Notes under the pieces: generated by a model | Told to the model about the DNA's origin: nothing | Seen by the model: only the letters and a program-made list of their open reading frames with translations | Databases searched by the model: none | Program-made: the position numbers and the translations under genes | Part shown: piece by piece, positions 8,017 through 16,452 of the stretch | Layout of the letters: the number at the start of each line of letters is the position of its first letter | How positions within the stretch are numbered: the stretch's first letter is position 1 | Assembly (NCBI GenBank): GCA_964610175.1 | Contig: CAZSVE010000012.1 | Location: 1-51,230, forward strand | Length of the DNA: 51,230 bases | DNA from: CAZSVE01 sp964610175 | Lineage (GTDB): Bacteria > Pseudomonadota > Gammaproteobacteria > HK1 | Direction of reading: 5' to 3'

Positions 8017-8253
8017 ATGGTAGTTTCCATTCGATTCGAACCGGAGATAGAACAAAAACTGGTGCTCCTGGCGGAGAAGGCCGATCGCCCTATGGCGTCG
8101 TTTCTGCAAGAGATCATCGAGCAGGGAATAGAGGATATGGAGGAGAGTTATCTTGCATCCGAGATATTGCAACGTGTGGATGAAGGACAGGAAAAAACCC
8201 ATTCCACTCACGACGTGAGGGTTGCGCTTGGTCTGGAGGTATCGGAAAAATAA
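8017..8253 (+). CDS. RelB/CopG-like ribbon-helix-helix antitoxin
   Basis: A 78-residue protein starting MVVSIRFEPEIEQKLVLLAE. The N-terminal beta strand plus two helices (about residues 1-45) is the ribbon-helix-helix DNA-binding fold, and the acidic C terminus would wrap the toxin. A longer frame opens upstream, but the internal ATG at 8017 gives the normal family start. The last codons (VSEK, stop) are encoded by the dispersed repeat R1 copy b that lies between this gene and the toxin gene. RelB-type antitoxins normally repress their own operon and neutralise RelE by binding. Confidence 0.8.
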   Translation: MVVSIRFEPEIEQKLVLLAEKADRPMASFLQEIIEQGIEDMEESYLASEILQRVDEGQEKTHSTHDVRVALGLEVSEK

Positions 8254-8325
8254 AAATTCCGAGAGAACCAGTGCGGCCCGCCAAGACCCACCCCGCTTCA
8301 GTCTTGGCGCGAAACGCTAACATGT
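8238..8325 (+). repeat. Dispersed repeat family R1, copy b, inside relBE-like operon
   Basis: GGTATCGGAAAAATAAAAAT through GCTAACATGT, nearly identical to copy a, including the CGCCAAGAC/GTCTTGGCG stem. It supplies the antitoxin stop codon and the probable toxin ATG (8322), and widens to 68 bp a junction that is usually overlapping or a few bases wide in relBE operons. Confidence 0.85.
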
Positions 8326-8621
8326 CCGAGATTAGATACACCGATACGGCACTGAAACAACTTCGTGACATGGATGGATCGTCAGCACGCCGGATCATCG
8401 ATTACATGGATAAGCGAATAGTCCAGGGCGCAAATCCATGCGATTCCGGTAAGGCACTTTCCGGCCCTATCAAGCTTTGGCGCTACCGAATCGGGGATTA
8501 CCGAGTAATCTGCAGGATCCAGGAGGAGAAGCGCCTGATCCTTGCCGTACGAATCGGTCATCGTAAGAATATCTACCGAATGCGATTATCCGCGCTTCGC
8601 CCATTGCGGAACGGCTCGTAA
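8322..8621 (+). CDS. RelE-family toxin
   Basis: A 99-residue protein of the RelE/ParE superfamily, ribosome-dependent mRNA interferases in the RelE branch. It has IRYTDTALKQLRDMD at the N terminus, LSGPIKLWRYRIGDYRVICR in the core sheet, and VRIGHRKNIYR at the end, closely following the E. coli RelE order YRV..RI..........V.RVGHR..VY. The basic residues and the terminal Tyr of the active site are present. The last 12 residues extend past the usual end. The start codon lies in the final bases of repeat R1, so its expression signals probably come from that repeat. Confidence 0.85.
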   Translation: MSEIRYTDTALKQLRDMDGSSARRIIDYMDKRIVQGANPCDSGKALSGPIKLWRYRIGDYRVICRIQEEKRLILAVRIGHRKNIYRMRLSALRPLRNGS

Positions 8622-8704
8622 TTCATGCAGGCCACCTCGGCCATCGAAATCATCCGAGGCAACCGGGGTTGAGAAGGGTCCCCGAGCTTGGAGTCGGAAA
8701 CCAG

Positions 8705-8800
8705 TAGAAGCACATCGAGATCCCTCGCCTTGCTCGGGATGACAAAGCACTATCATTTCGAGCGAAGCGAGACCTGCCCTGGGCAGAGCCGAATGGGAAT
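8705..8800. repeat. REP-like inverted repeat pair
   Basis: CATCGAGATCCCTCGCCTTG faces ATCATTTCGAGCGAAGCGAG, both forms of the common TTCGAGCGAAGCGAGA intergenic motif. It fills most of the gap between the toxin and the next gene. Confidence 0.6.
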
Positions 8801-8832
8801 CTTTCCATTCGACCCCCAAACGGAGAACCCCA

Positions 8833-10149
8833 ATGAAAAAGATCGCCTTCCTCTTCCTCGTCTTTCTTCTCCCCATCCTCTCCTGGGCCAGCGCCCCTCT
8901 CGATTACTGCGACAGGCAACTCGAACAGGAAATCAAAAATACCTATCACATCGAGAGTCTGTCCATCTACCGAGAATACCTTCGGAAGATACTGAACTAT
9001 TCCCACGAGACGTTGCAAAACCATGTGGATGCGGGCAATAGCCCCACACCCGTTCCCCTGCCCATTGCGAGCGACATCCTGCGGGCCGAAAAAGCGGATG
9101 CCGAAACCAAGCGTCTGTTGGACGAGTTGCGGGCAAGATATTCACCCTCCCCGAACCTGCCCCTTGGCAGCCGGGATTTCGAGGCGTTCGCCTCCCGGGT
9201 GCTGGCCCCCGATACCGTGGCGAAATGGGATCGCTGCAAGATCACCTGCAAGGAATGCCGGGCCAATGTCGGCAACAAACAAAATGGCGTCGCCTACCGA
9301 ATCCTGGGACGGGAAAACGAGATCTTCGCCATCACCTTTACTTATCTGCCGGAACGGGAGACCGATCCGGTCTCCGTCGTGGTCACCGGAGTGACGGTCA
9401 TCGGCGGCGTCATGCATACACCGACCATCCTCGAGCGGGGCGCGATCTTCCATCGCTATACCGACTATACCCAAATCTTCAAAAGGGCCGACCCGAAAGC
9501 CGATGTCACCATCGAGATCGACCTGCAAGGTCGGCAAGGGATAGAGATCCTCGTGACCGATTCCGAACCCAACGATGCCTCGCCGGTGGGGACGATTGTC
9601 GCGTCGATGCTGGAATGGCAGAAATTCGCCAAGGTCGCTGGCGATAAGGTGATCCTAATCGGCGGCAAGCCGACATTCGATCCCAAGCGGCATAAATGGT
9701 CGCCGTGCGATGGACGGGATATCGAAGGTTCGGAATTGGCGAAACATATTCCGGCCAAGGACGCTCCGGGTTCTCCGCGCTATGTGGCACCGGACCTGCG
9801 CGGTGTGTTTTTGCGGGGGTTGAACCGGTTCGATGCCGATGAGTCCAAGGATGTGGACGACGAGCAAAAGGACCCTGGTGAAAAAGATAATGGCTTGTTC
9901 GTGAGAACGGAAGCCGGGGTCCTTCAGAAAGATAATGTTGGATCTCATGAACATGTCTCTCGTGGTGCTGGCGCAACCGGAGAAGTTTGCGCGGAGTATG
10001 TGGGAGCCCACGATCCGGATGAGGCATGTGGTCTATGGCATCATGGAGATCGTAATCAGACGGAAAAGGGAGGAAAAACGCTGGACAATCCCAGCGGCGA
10101 AACCCGTCCGACCAATATCGCCGTGCACTACTACATCAGGATCAATTGA
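8833..10149 (+). CDS. Secreted protein with phage tail-collar-like C terminus
   Basis: A 438-residue protein with a clear signal peptide (MKKIAFLFLVFLLPILSWASA, probable cleavage after residue 21). Residues 22-250 are unrecognised, with a short Cys cluster (CKITCKEC) near 136-143. Residues about 275-438 resemble the phage tail-collar/short-tail-fibre domain: VGTIVASMLEWQKF, W.PCDGRDIEGSEL, APDLRGVFLRGLNR, GSHEHVSRG and the terminal ETRPTNIAVHYYIRIN. In phage these form receptor-binding tips; here the signal peptide points to the periplasm or outside. The start is supported by position and the typical KK leader. Confidence 0.75.
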   Translation: MKKIAFLFLVFLLPILSWASAPLDYCDRQLEQEIKNTYHIESLSIYREYLRKILNYSHETLQNHVDAGNSPTPVPLPIASDILRAEKADAETKRLLDELRARYSPSPNLPLGSRDFEAFASRVLAPDTVAKWDRCKITCKECRANVGNKQNGVAYRILGRENEIFAITFTYLPERETDPVSVVVTGVTVIGGVMHTPTILERGAIFHRYTDYTQIFKRADPKADVTIEIDLQGRQGIEILVTDSEPNDASPVGTIVASMLEWQKFAKVAGDKVILIGGKPTFDPKRHKWSPCDGRDIEGSELAKHIPAKDAPGSPRYVAPDLRGVFLRGLNRFDADESKDVDDEQKDPGEKDNGLFVRTEAGVLQKDNVGSHEHVSRGAGATGEVCAEYVGAHDPDEACGLWHHGDRNQTEKGGKTLDNPSGETRPTNIAVHYYIRIN

Positions 10150-10277
10150 GCCGAACAACCACACCTGATCTACGTTGTTCCCAGGCAAGGCGCATGAGAA
10201 CAAGATTAATGAACGGAAAGTTCATGATATGAAGTCGAGCATTCGAGAAATAGAAATCCGTACTACGATCAGTTACG

Positions 10278-10883
10278 ATGACTCTCTCGCTCAAGAAAAT
10301 ACTCGCCGTAGGGATGGGGGTGGTAATACCGGTAAGCATTACAGCAATTCTCTATGTGATCCGACAACCGACGGTTCAGGGAATAGCGAACAAGGAAAGT
10401 TTAATGATGCGGTTGAACGAGCTTGGATCTGCTGCCCTTGCAGAGGGAAGGCTGGAAGTAGCCAAGGATTACCATCAGCGGGCGCCAATGATTGGCAAGG
10501 AACTGGATGACGAAAGAGGAATAGCGATCTCCCTCATCGATCTTGGTCTTGTAGCCAATCTTCGAAAAAAAACTGGCAAGGCGGAAGAGTACTACCAGCA
10601 AGCATTCACTATCCGTGAAAAATCAGGATACAAGGAAGGGTTGGCAAGATCTCTTTTCGGCTTTGGATTGCTCTCTCTGAATAGGAAAGACCCAGCCACG
10701 GCTAGAGACCACTTCCAGCGGTCACTGAGGCTTTTCGATGAAGTGGGGGCAACGCTAGAGAGTGAGGATGTGCGGAGTTTTATGCGGAAGGAGTTAAACT
10801 CGCAATTGATGCCTCCCGAACAGGCGCGGGAATCTTGCCTCTTCGGACCGGAGCGAGGGTTGGATCGCCCTGGAGCTGAATAG
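10278..10883 (+). CDS. Membrane-anchored TPR protein
   Basis: A 201-residue frame. Residues about 8-28 (ILAVGMGVVIPVSITAILYVI) are an N-terminal membrane anchor or uncleaved signal. Residues about 42-165 hold three or four tetratricopeptide repeats, for example ERGIAISLIDLGLVANLRKK and GLARSLFGFGLLSLNRKD, which form a protein-binding helical scaffold. The last about 25 residues are encoded by sequence that in another frame is a fibronectin III remnant (10815-10989), so the C terminus has been altered by a fusion or frameshift. The natural partner is unknown. Confidence 0.65.
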   Translation: MTLSLKKILAVGMGVVIPVSITAILYVIRQPTVQGIANKESLMMRLNELGSAALAEGRLEVAKDYHQRAPMIGKELDDERGIAISLIDLGLVANLRKKTGKAEEYYQQAFTIREKSGYKEGLARSLFGFGLLSLNRKDPATARDHFQRSLRLFDEVGATLESEDVRSFMRKELNSQLMPPEQARESCLFGPERGLDRPGAE

Positions 10884-10989
10884 TACCGTGTCGGGACAAC
10901 CAAGCAATAATCGGTTGGTGTTTCGTGTGGTGACGATCAACAAGCTGGGCGAGGGGAAAACGAGTAATAGTGTTTTGGCGGTGCTTTGA
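10815..10989 (+). pseudogene. Fibronectin III remnant related to the gene at 4100
   Basis: In a frame different from the TPR gene, EGWIALELN is followed by VVTINKLGEGKTSNSVLAVL and a stop. The gene at 4100 has EGWIELRW and VVAINKAGEGPGSNVVMAVL at its own end. About 30 residues between the two blocks are missing, so this is an internally deleted, startless copy of the same domain. Confidence 0.7.
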
Positions 10990-11056
10990 GAAGTAATGGT
11001 GAGGGATAGGCCAGTCTGAAGCTTGGGAACCAGACGAAATAATACTGGAGGCGATT

Positions 11057-11446
11057 ATGAGCAAATCACCAAGTGAGATATTGAACAGCGTAAGTGAAAG
11101 TGAGATTAAGAGGATACGTAAAGAAATAACGAACAAAGAAATAGCGGACGAGATAAAAAATCAGCTAAGTAAGCTGCCTGAGGAACAACTCGAAAATGAA
11201 GTAAAGAAAGCGGGATCAGAAGAGAATTTCCTTAAGGAGCTAACAAAAATTGCCATACGGATCATCGTCGCTAACAAACTTAAACTTAAGCTAGGAGGGA
11301 CAATAGCAATAGCTGGCGCTGGCGTAATTATGCCAGCGTCAGCAGCTGCAAATGCACCGCTTAGCCCAGGAGGAGGTATCGATCCTCCTACAGAAGGAGA
11401 AGGCCTCCTGGAGGCAGTTGCCGAGTTTCTTCTCGAACTCATTTGA
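11057..11446 (+). CDS. Small hypothetical protein
   Basis: A 129-residue protein with good start context (CTGGAGGCGATT before ATG). The first half is highly charged and helical (EIKRIRKEITNKEIADEIKN). Residues about 76-98 form a hydrophobic Gly/Ala-rich stretch (LGGTIAIAGAGVIMPASAA), then a Gly/Pro linker, then an acidic helix (LLEAVAEFLLELI). The layout could be a small membrane protein, or a leader plus Gly-rich core as in some secreted peptides, but no modification enzyme is nearby. Function unknown. Confidence 0.5.
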   Translation: MSKSPSEILNSVSESEIKRIRKEITNKEIADEIKNQLSKLPEEQLENEVKKAGSEENFLKELTKIAIRIIVANKLKLKLGGTIAIAGAGVIMPASAAANAPLSPGGGIDPPTEGEGLLEAVAEFLLELI

Positions 11447-11481
11447 ACTCATTTTCAAGTTGACGTGTAATTGATTTTTTT

Positions 11482-12337
11482 ATAGGGGTAGAGACGGGTT
11501 TTAGCCCGCCCCTCCCTCCGAACCGTGCGTGCGGTTTTCCCGCACACGGCTCTCCAGTCGATCGTTTCTCCATCGAGACCGGTACGCTTAACCGAGCTTC
11601 ATAGATGGTGACAAGCTTGATTTCGCGAAGCAGGTACTGATTTACCTACTTTCACCCCGTTACCAGGGCTTCCGGCATACGTTCCGTACACATAGGTGCT
11701 TCACCAACTTCTAGATGCTGGCCCCTACCTTATGTTTAGTTGTTTCCAACACTGTACAAGGTTGCTTTTGAACGCTGCACATATGTACTTCATGTATCTT
11801 TCTTCCTACCCCCCTTCCCTATTCCTGGTTTTGCTTCCCAGGCTTTTCGATGGCGCATCGACTACTAAAGCTCGGGTTCCTACCTTGAAGCCAGATTGAA
11901 CCCTAGGTAACTATTTGTCTTCTCTGTTTCCGCCTAGTTCCCCGACGGTGCCACAATATCGTTACCTTCCTCAGTGACAGCTTTCCACCTTCAGTACTAT
12001 GAGGGTTCTGACTCCTGTCTGGCATCACCTTGCCCGACAGGTCTCCCCGCTTATCTCGATACACCTTCCTGACATTCCGTCCCCAAACATAGAATGTTGT
12101 CCTACCGTCGTTTTATCCGCCATCTCAACGCGGAAGGTGAGTTTCAGGCTTCGCCATAAACCAGAAGGCTCGCCACAACACCCCACCGAATCGGGTTCGT
12201 TATCCTACGGACTGCCTGTTCGCTTCTAGTTGCTCTCCACCCCACCTCGCAGTGACGCAGTTACTTTCAGCTACGGAGTCATGGCATACTCCGGCAAGGA
12301 CTTTCACCCTGCTAATGTATCGCCTTCACGGGCGCAC
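11482..12337 (-). mobile_element. ORF-less group II intron
   Basis: On the minus strand the element begins GTGCGCCCGTGAAGGCG, a group II 5' end, followed by AGCAGGGTGAAAGTCC in domain I. It ends with domain V at 11552-11520 (GAGCCGTGTGCGG, GAAAAC loop, CGCACGCACGGTTC, including the catalytic AGC region) and a domain VI hairpin ending CTACCCCTAT. The total of 856 bp contains no reverse transcriptase/maturase frame, so splicing or mobility would need a protein encoded elsewhere. Immediately upstream of its 5' end, at 12364-12339, is a perfect hairpin, resembling the stem-loop targets of class C introns. The short open frames within it are not genes. Confidence 0.85.
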
Positions 12338-12338
12338 T

Positions 12339-12364
12339 GGTTCCCACGCGCCTGCGTGGGAACC
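12339..12364. other. Hairpin at the group II intron insertion site
   Basis: GGTTCCCACGC and GCGTGGGAACC are perfect 11-bp arms around GCCT. The stem abuts the intron 5' end by one base, so it is the likely target structure. Confidence 0.75.
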
Positions 12365-12744
12365 AAAATCTCAACGCCCTGGCCAACGATAACCTCATCC
12401 GTACCCCCTCCACGATCCGGTCAGTACCGTCACCGGCAACATGTACCACGACGAGACCGACATCACCATCCGTGGTCGGGGCCTCGACTATACCTTTACC
12501 CGCACCTACAACTCCGCGCCCGTCAAACCGGACCTGACAGGAAAACCTCTCGGCTCTAGATGGACCCACTCCTACAACATGCGCCTTATCACCAACGATT
12601 ACGGCCAGCATCCCAACTTCGAGGCGAGCCAGGCCCCAGTACGGCAGCGAGGCTCTCCGCCATCCGAGACCCCTATGCAATTCCTCCTCGACAATCGACA
12701 TAACCGCGCGAATGTTCGTGGTTGGTCGAAGGGTTTTACCGATT

Positions 12745-12778
12745 GTGATTTCATAAAAATTCACGGGTAGTTTCTGCC
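12745..12778 (+). repeat. Partial ISL3-type terminal repeat
   Basis: TTTCATAAAAATTCACGGGT followed by AGTTTCTGCCC resembles the inner part of the ISL3-like ends at 3360 and 51177 but lacks the outer GGCTCTT. Probably a decayed end within the Rhs remnant. Confidence 0.4.
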
Positions 12779-12780
12779 CT

Positions 12781-12829
12781 CCCTGGCGTCCGGGTCCCGG
12801 CAGTCCATGCCGGGACCCGGACGCCAGGG
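12781..12829. repeat. Large perfect palindrome
   Basis: A 21-bp left arm (12781-12801, beginning CCCTGGCGTCCGGG) is the exact inverse complement of 12809-12829, with a seven-base loop. Outside the perfect arms, TGCC and GGCA extend the pairing with one mismatch. GC-rich and without a T-run, it looks like a mobile palindromic element rather than a terminator. From 13047 to 13404 only a REP-like stretch (about 13164-13205) and no gene is seen. Confidence 0.8.
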
Positions 12830-13404
12830 ACGGCAACAGGATTTGGCTTGGTTGCGGCCAGTGGTCGCGCTGAGGAAACCGGTTCGACTTCCAATACCAT
12901 GTCAATGGCAGGCTCATCGCCATTGGCGACAACCTTGGCTTCACCGGACATGGCAGGCACCCGAAAGCGCTTCACCGACTACATCTTCGATACCAGCGGC
13001 CTCGATCTTCTCCGAGGTCCGCACCAGCGCCACGGGTACCCGTGAGCGGCTGTGAGCAGCGGCGGCTTTACAACGCAGAGTCGGCATGGATAGACTGAAG
13101 GCATGATCTCTTTCTCCTGCACTACTGTCGGTGGATTTCTTGTGTGGATTTCTTGATTTTTTGTGACCGTTCCCTTCGACTTCGCTCAGGGACCGGTCTC
13201 CCACGGTAGTTTTCTCTTTGGTTGCGGCTCGGCCGCGCTGGGGCCTCATGCGATTTATTTTCTTTAGCCACTCACTTCGCCGACCCATCATCAATCGAAT
13301 CACGGAGGCGCCGGGTCGCGAAGTTCCATTGAAGGGCAACATAAGAACGTGCATGAAAAACAAGAAATGAGAAAGGTGCCTTGATCCATCCGAGGAGCAT
13401 CGAT

Positions 13405-15597
13405 ATGACCCCTGTATTTACCAAGATTATCCGGATCGATATGCCGGAGACCGTGACCTGCGACGCCTCGCGAACCAATCCGGCGTTCGAAATCACGTTT
13501 CTTGCCGATGGCGAGATCCCCTTTCCACAGGTGATCCTGCACGCCCGGAACGGACAATACATCGTCAAGGGGGATCTCATCGAGGGGTCGCCGGCATCGG
13601 GTACGCCATCGGGCATCCGATATGTGGCCGATGTTCCCGCCGGGGTGCTGCGCGCGGGGAAGGTTTCCGTTCAGGTGGAGGGATGCCGCAAGGCGGAACT
13701 CCGGCGCGCCGGGGGCGAGGATTGGATCAAGGAGTTCGGCTCGCTTCGGGTCGAGTTGGATGCCGCGGCGACGAGGAAGGGCGAATCGAAGGTGCCCGGA
13801 ACCGTGACGCGGGCCGCAACGCCGGCCATCACTCGGGCCGCCATTACCCCGGGGACATTCGATCCGGAACCGAAGGTCTATTTCGGCATCCACAAGCACA
13901 TGCACCAGCCCTATTATCAGGCTGCGGATCCGAATTTCTGGGATGGGGAAAAGGAGGAGATCTTCGGCTCGCGCGGGGGTCCCTATACGGATTTCGTTCC
14001 GGCGGCGGTGCGGCAATACATGGACGGCGGGCTGCCCCACGCGGGGCTTTCGTGCAGCTGGAGCGGTTCGCTGGTGGAGCAGATCGATCGTTGCGAGAGG
14101 GAAGGCCTGTGCGGCGGGCGGTTCGGGGATTGGACGGCGCAGTTGCAGGCCATCGCCGGGGAGAAGACGGCCCTCGGGAATCCCCGCATGGATATCGCCG
14201 CCTTTGGTTTTTTCCATCCGCTGATGGCCCTGACACCGGCGCGCAACATCGTGCGTCAGATCCGGCTGCATCGCGACCTTGTCCGGGAGAGCTTCGGTAC
14301 CGAGGCCTCGACGGTGCTGTTCCCGCCGGAGACGGCGTTCCACGTGCGTATGATCCCGGCCTTGAACGAGGCGGGGGTGACGGCGGTGATGTACGACTCG
14401 ATTCATCGCTTTCGCAGTTGCCGCGATTACCCCTACAACGGCATTAACGAGGGGATGCTGCCCCCGAACCGGGCCGATCAACAGAATCCCGCGGCACAGG
14501 ATTGGATGTGGCTGCACAATATCTGGGTGGGTTCCCAGATCGCGCCCAGCCTGTTGAAACCGGAATACGTGAGATACGAGGACCCGGATGGCAAGGTGCA
14601 CAAGATCATCGCGATACCGGCGGAGCGCTATATCGGCAACGAGGATGCCCGCGGCGGCTTCGGGGCCCTGCAATACCCGGATGTACTGGGGCAGGTCTAC
14701 GATCAGGTGGTTGCCACGGGTACCTTCGATCCTGCGCATCCGCCGTTTTTCCTGCTCCATTCCGATGGCGATAATCATGGCGGCGGTGCGGAAAGCTATT
14801 ACCGTCACAACACCGGCGAGCTGGTGCGTTGGTTGCAGGGCGATCCGCGCTTCGAACTGATCACCACCCGGGATTATCTGCAACTCTTTCCACCGGATCC
14901 GGAGAAGGCGGTGCACATCGAAGGGGGTTCCTGGAGCGGCGCGGACAACGGAGACCCCCAGTTCATGAAGTGGTTCAGCCGCTACAACGAAGCTTATTCT
15001 CCCGATCTCAATTCCTGGGCGGTCCTCACGGCACTGCAGAATATCGTTCATTCCGTGGAGGATGCCGGCCTTTCCAATCCGAATATCGAGCCGGTGTCGC
15101 GCCTCATGCTCACGGCGGAGACGAGCTGCTATTGGTATTGGACCGGCCAGAGCGTCTGGGATGCCCAGGTAACCCAGGCCGCCAATGCCGCGTATCCCCT
15201 GATCTCCGCGGATATCGATGCCCTGTTGGCCTCCGGGAAGGATGCTACCCCCCCGACCGTCTTCACGCCCTGGGTCACTCCGGAGAATCCCGGTGGCAAG
15301 AAATGGGGGCAAGGCTGCCTCCTCGACGCGCCACGCGAGGCCACCGTGCATACCTTCATTCACGATATCGCGGGGATCGCGCGGGTCGATCTGATCCTGC
15401 GTACCGACAAGGGCAAACAAACCATGCCCATGCGCGATCACGGCCCTTATCCGTCCCAAACCGGACCCGTGGTCACTGCCAACTACTACACCGCCGAACT
15501 CCCGGTCGGCGCCGGTCATGTTCGTTACTACATCGAGGCCGAGGATACCAAGGGTAATGTGGCGCGCGGGTCGTTGGAGCAGATATATCTTGCCTGA
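13405..15597 (+). CDS. GH57-family glycoside hydrolase
   Basis: A 730-residue protein. Residues about 1-150 form a beta-rich N-terminal domain joined by a Thr/Ala-rich linker. The catalytic domain starts with YFGIHKHMHQPYY; HMHQP at residues 165-169 is the GH57 first region. FPPET with Glu309 and HSDGDNHGGG with Asp near 454 fit the nucleophile and acid/base regions by order, though this assignment is by eye. The C terminus is another beta domain. GH57 enzymes act on alpha-glucans (amylase, branching or glucanotransferase activity), fitting the malQ, pgi and fba genes in the window. The ATG at 13405 is chosen because GAGGAG lies 8 nt before it; a TTG 24 nt upstream is the longest option. No signal peptide, so cytoplasmic. 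Confidence 0.85.
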   Translation: MTPVFTKIIRIDMPETVTCDASRTNPAFEITFLADGEIPFPQVILHARNGQYIVKGDLIEGSPASGTPSGIRYVADVPAGVLRAGKVSVQVEGCRKAELRRAGGEDWIKEFGSLRVELDAAATRKGESKVPGTVTRAATPAITRAAITPGTFDPEPKVYFGIHKHMHQPYYQAADPNFWDGEKEEIFGSRGGPYTDFVPAAVRQYMDGGLPHAGLSCSWSGSLVEQIDRCEREGLCGGRFGDWTAQLQAIAGEKTALGNPRMDIAAFGFFHPLMALTPARNIVRQIRLHRDLVRESFGTEASTVLFPPETAFHVRMIPALNEAGVTAVMYDSIHRFRSCRDYPYNGINEGMLPPNRADQQNPAAQDWMWLHNIWVGSQIAPSLLKPEYVRYEDPDGKVHKIIAIPAERYIGNEDARGGFGALQYPDVLGQVYDQVVATGTFDPAHPPFFLLHSDGDNHGGGAESYYRHNTGELVRWLQGDPRFELITTRDYLQLFPPDPEKAVHIEGGSWSGADNGDPQFMKWFSRYNEAYSPDLNSWAVLTALQNIVHSVEDAGLSNPNIEPVSRLMLTAETSCYWYWTGQSVWDAQVTQAANAAYPLISADIDALLASGKDATPPTVFTPWVTPENPGGKKWGQGCLLDAPREATVHTFIHDIAGIARVDLILRTDKGKQTMPMRDHGPYPSQTGPVVTANYYTAELPVGAGHVRYYIEAEDTKGNVARGSLEQIYLA

Positions 15598-15808
15598 TTC
15601 GGCACGACCAGGCCGAAACCAAAAAGGACTTTCGCTGGTTCCCGATCTCCCGCTCGGGAGCGGCCGGAAAGAGTTTTTCATTTGCGGTTGCGTGTAGGGA
15701 AAGGCCCCCGCCGTTCCGTAAGATTGCACCAACCCACGGGACGCCACAAAGGGCGTTCCCGACAGGGGACAAAATCAAATCAAACAAAATAACGATGGGA
15801 GCATGGCA

Positions 15809-16396
15809 ATGAAAACGGTCGTACTGGCGAGCAGTAACCCTGGGAAACTTCGGGAACTGGGAGAACTCCTCGCGCCACTCGATATTACCCTGGCACCGCA
15901 ATCCGATTTCGGCGTGCAGGACGTGGAGGAGACGGGGACAACCTTCGTGGAGAATGCCATCATAAAGACCCGCCATGCGGCGGCGGTCTCCGGGCTGCCC
16001 GCCATCGGGGATGATTCCGGTTTGGCGGTGGACCGGCTCGGCGGAGCACCGGGCATCTATTCGGCACGCTACGCGGGCGACGGGGCAACCGATGAAAAAA
16101 ATCTCGAGCGCCTGTTGAACGAGCTTGCCAATGTGCCCGAATCACAACGCAGCGCCCATTTCAAATGTCTCATGGTGTATATGAGACATGCCGACGATCC
16201 GACCCCCGTGATTGCCGATGGTACTTGGGAAGGTCGCATCCTTTTCGCGCCGCGAGGCAAAAACGGTTTCGGATACGATCCCGTATTCTATGTGCCGACC
16301 CACGATTGTTCCGCAGCGGAACTGTCGTCGGATATCAAGAACGCATCGAGCCACCGGGGGCGGGCGGCGCGTGAATTGGTGGCACACCTGTCTTGA
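15809..16396 (+). CDS. rdgB: XTP/dITP diphosphatase (RdgB/HAM1)
   Basis: A 195-residue cytoplasmic enzyme that removes non-canonical purine nucleotides (dITP, XTP) by cleaving off pyrophosphate. The N-terminal VVLASSNPGKLREL is the substrate-binding SxNxGK motif; FVENAIIKTRHAA, the metal-binding GLPAIGDDSGLAVD and GIYSARYAG follow in order; the later GKNGFGYDPVFYVP and SHRGRAARELV close the active site. Length matches the family. The ATG at 15809 is preferred over the one at 15803 because the GGGAG ribosome binding site is then about 8 nt away. It appears monocistronic. Confidence 0.95.
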   Translation: MKTVVLASSNPGKLRELGELLAPLDITLAPQSDFGVQDVEETGTTFVENAIIKTRHAAAVSGLPAIGDDSGLAVDRLGGAPGIYSARYAGDGATDEKNLERLLNELANVPESQRSAHFKCLMVYMRHADDPTPVIADGTWEGRILFAPRGKNGFGYDPVFYVPTHDCSAAELSSDIKNASSHRGRAARELVAHLS

Positions 16397-16452
16397 AGAC
16401 CGCGAGGAAACCCCTGGCGCCGCGAGACAACCTCGCGGCTTTATCCTCTCGA

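Larger units (their letters stand above)
12372..13046 (+). pseudogene. Decayed Rhs/YD-repeat protein
   Basis: The frame from about 12411 reads DPVSTVTGNMYHDETDITIR, then DYTFTRTYNSAP and LGSRWTHSYNMRL, the N-terminal shell segment (DUF6531-like) of Rhs polymorphic toxin proteins. Later pieces in other frames (RFDFQYHVNGRLIAIGDN near 12880, RFTDYIFDTSGLDLL near 12970) continue the Rhs theme. Frameshifts, an ISL3-end-like stretch near 12746 and a large palindrome at 12781 break it, and the bulk of the usual 1000-plus residues is missing. Confidence 0.75.

Noticed and set aside
11696..12229. Short open frames inside the group II intron, considered as a maturase.
   Set aside because: No reverse transcriptase motif (YADD) or maturase similarity on either strand.
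13300..15747. An 815-codon open frame on the minus strand opposite the GH57 gene.
   Set aside because: The plus-strand frame has clear GH57 motifs and a good ribosome binding site; the antisense frame is rich in His/Arg/Gly runs, as expected from codon bias in GC-rich DNA.
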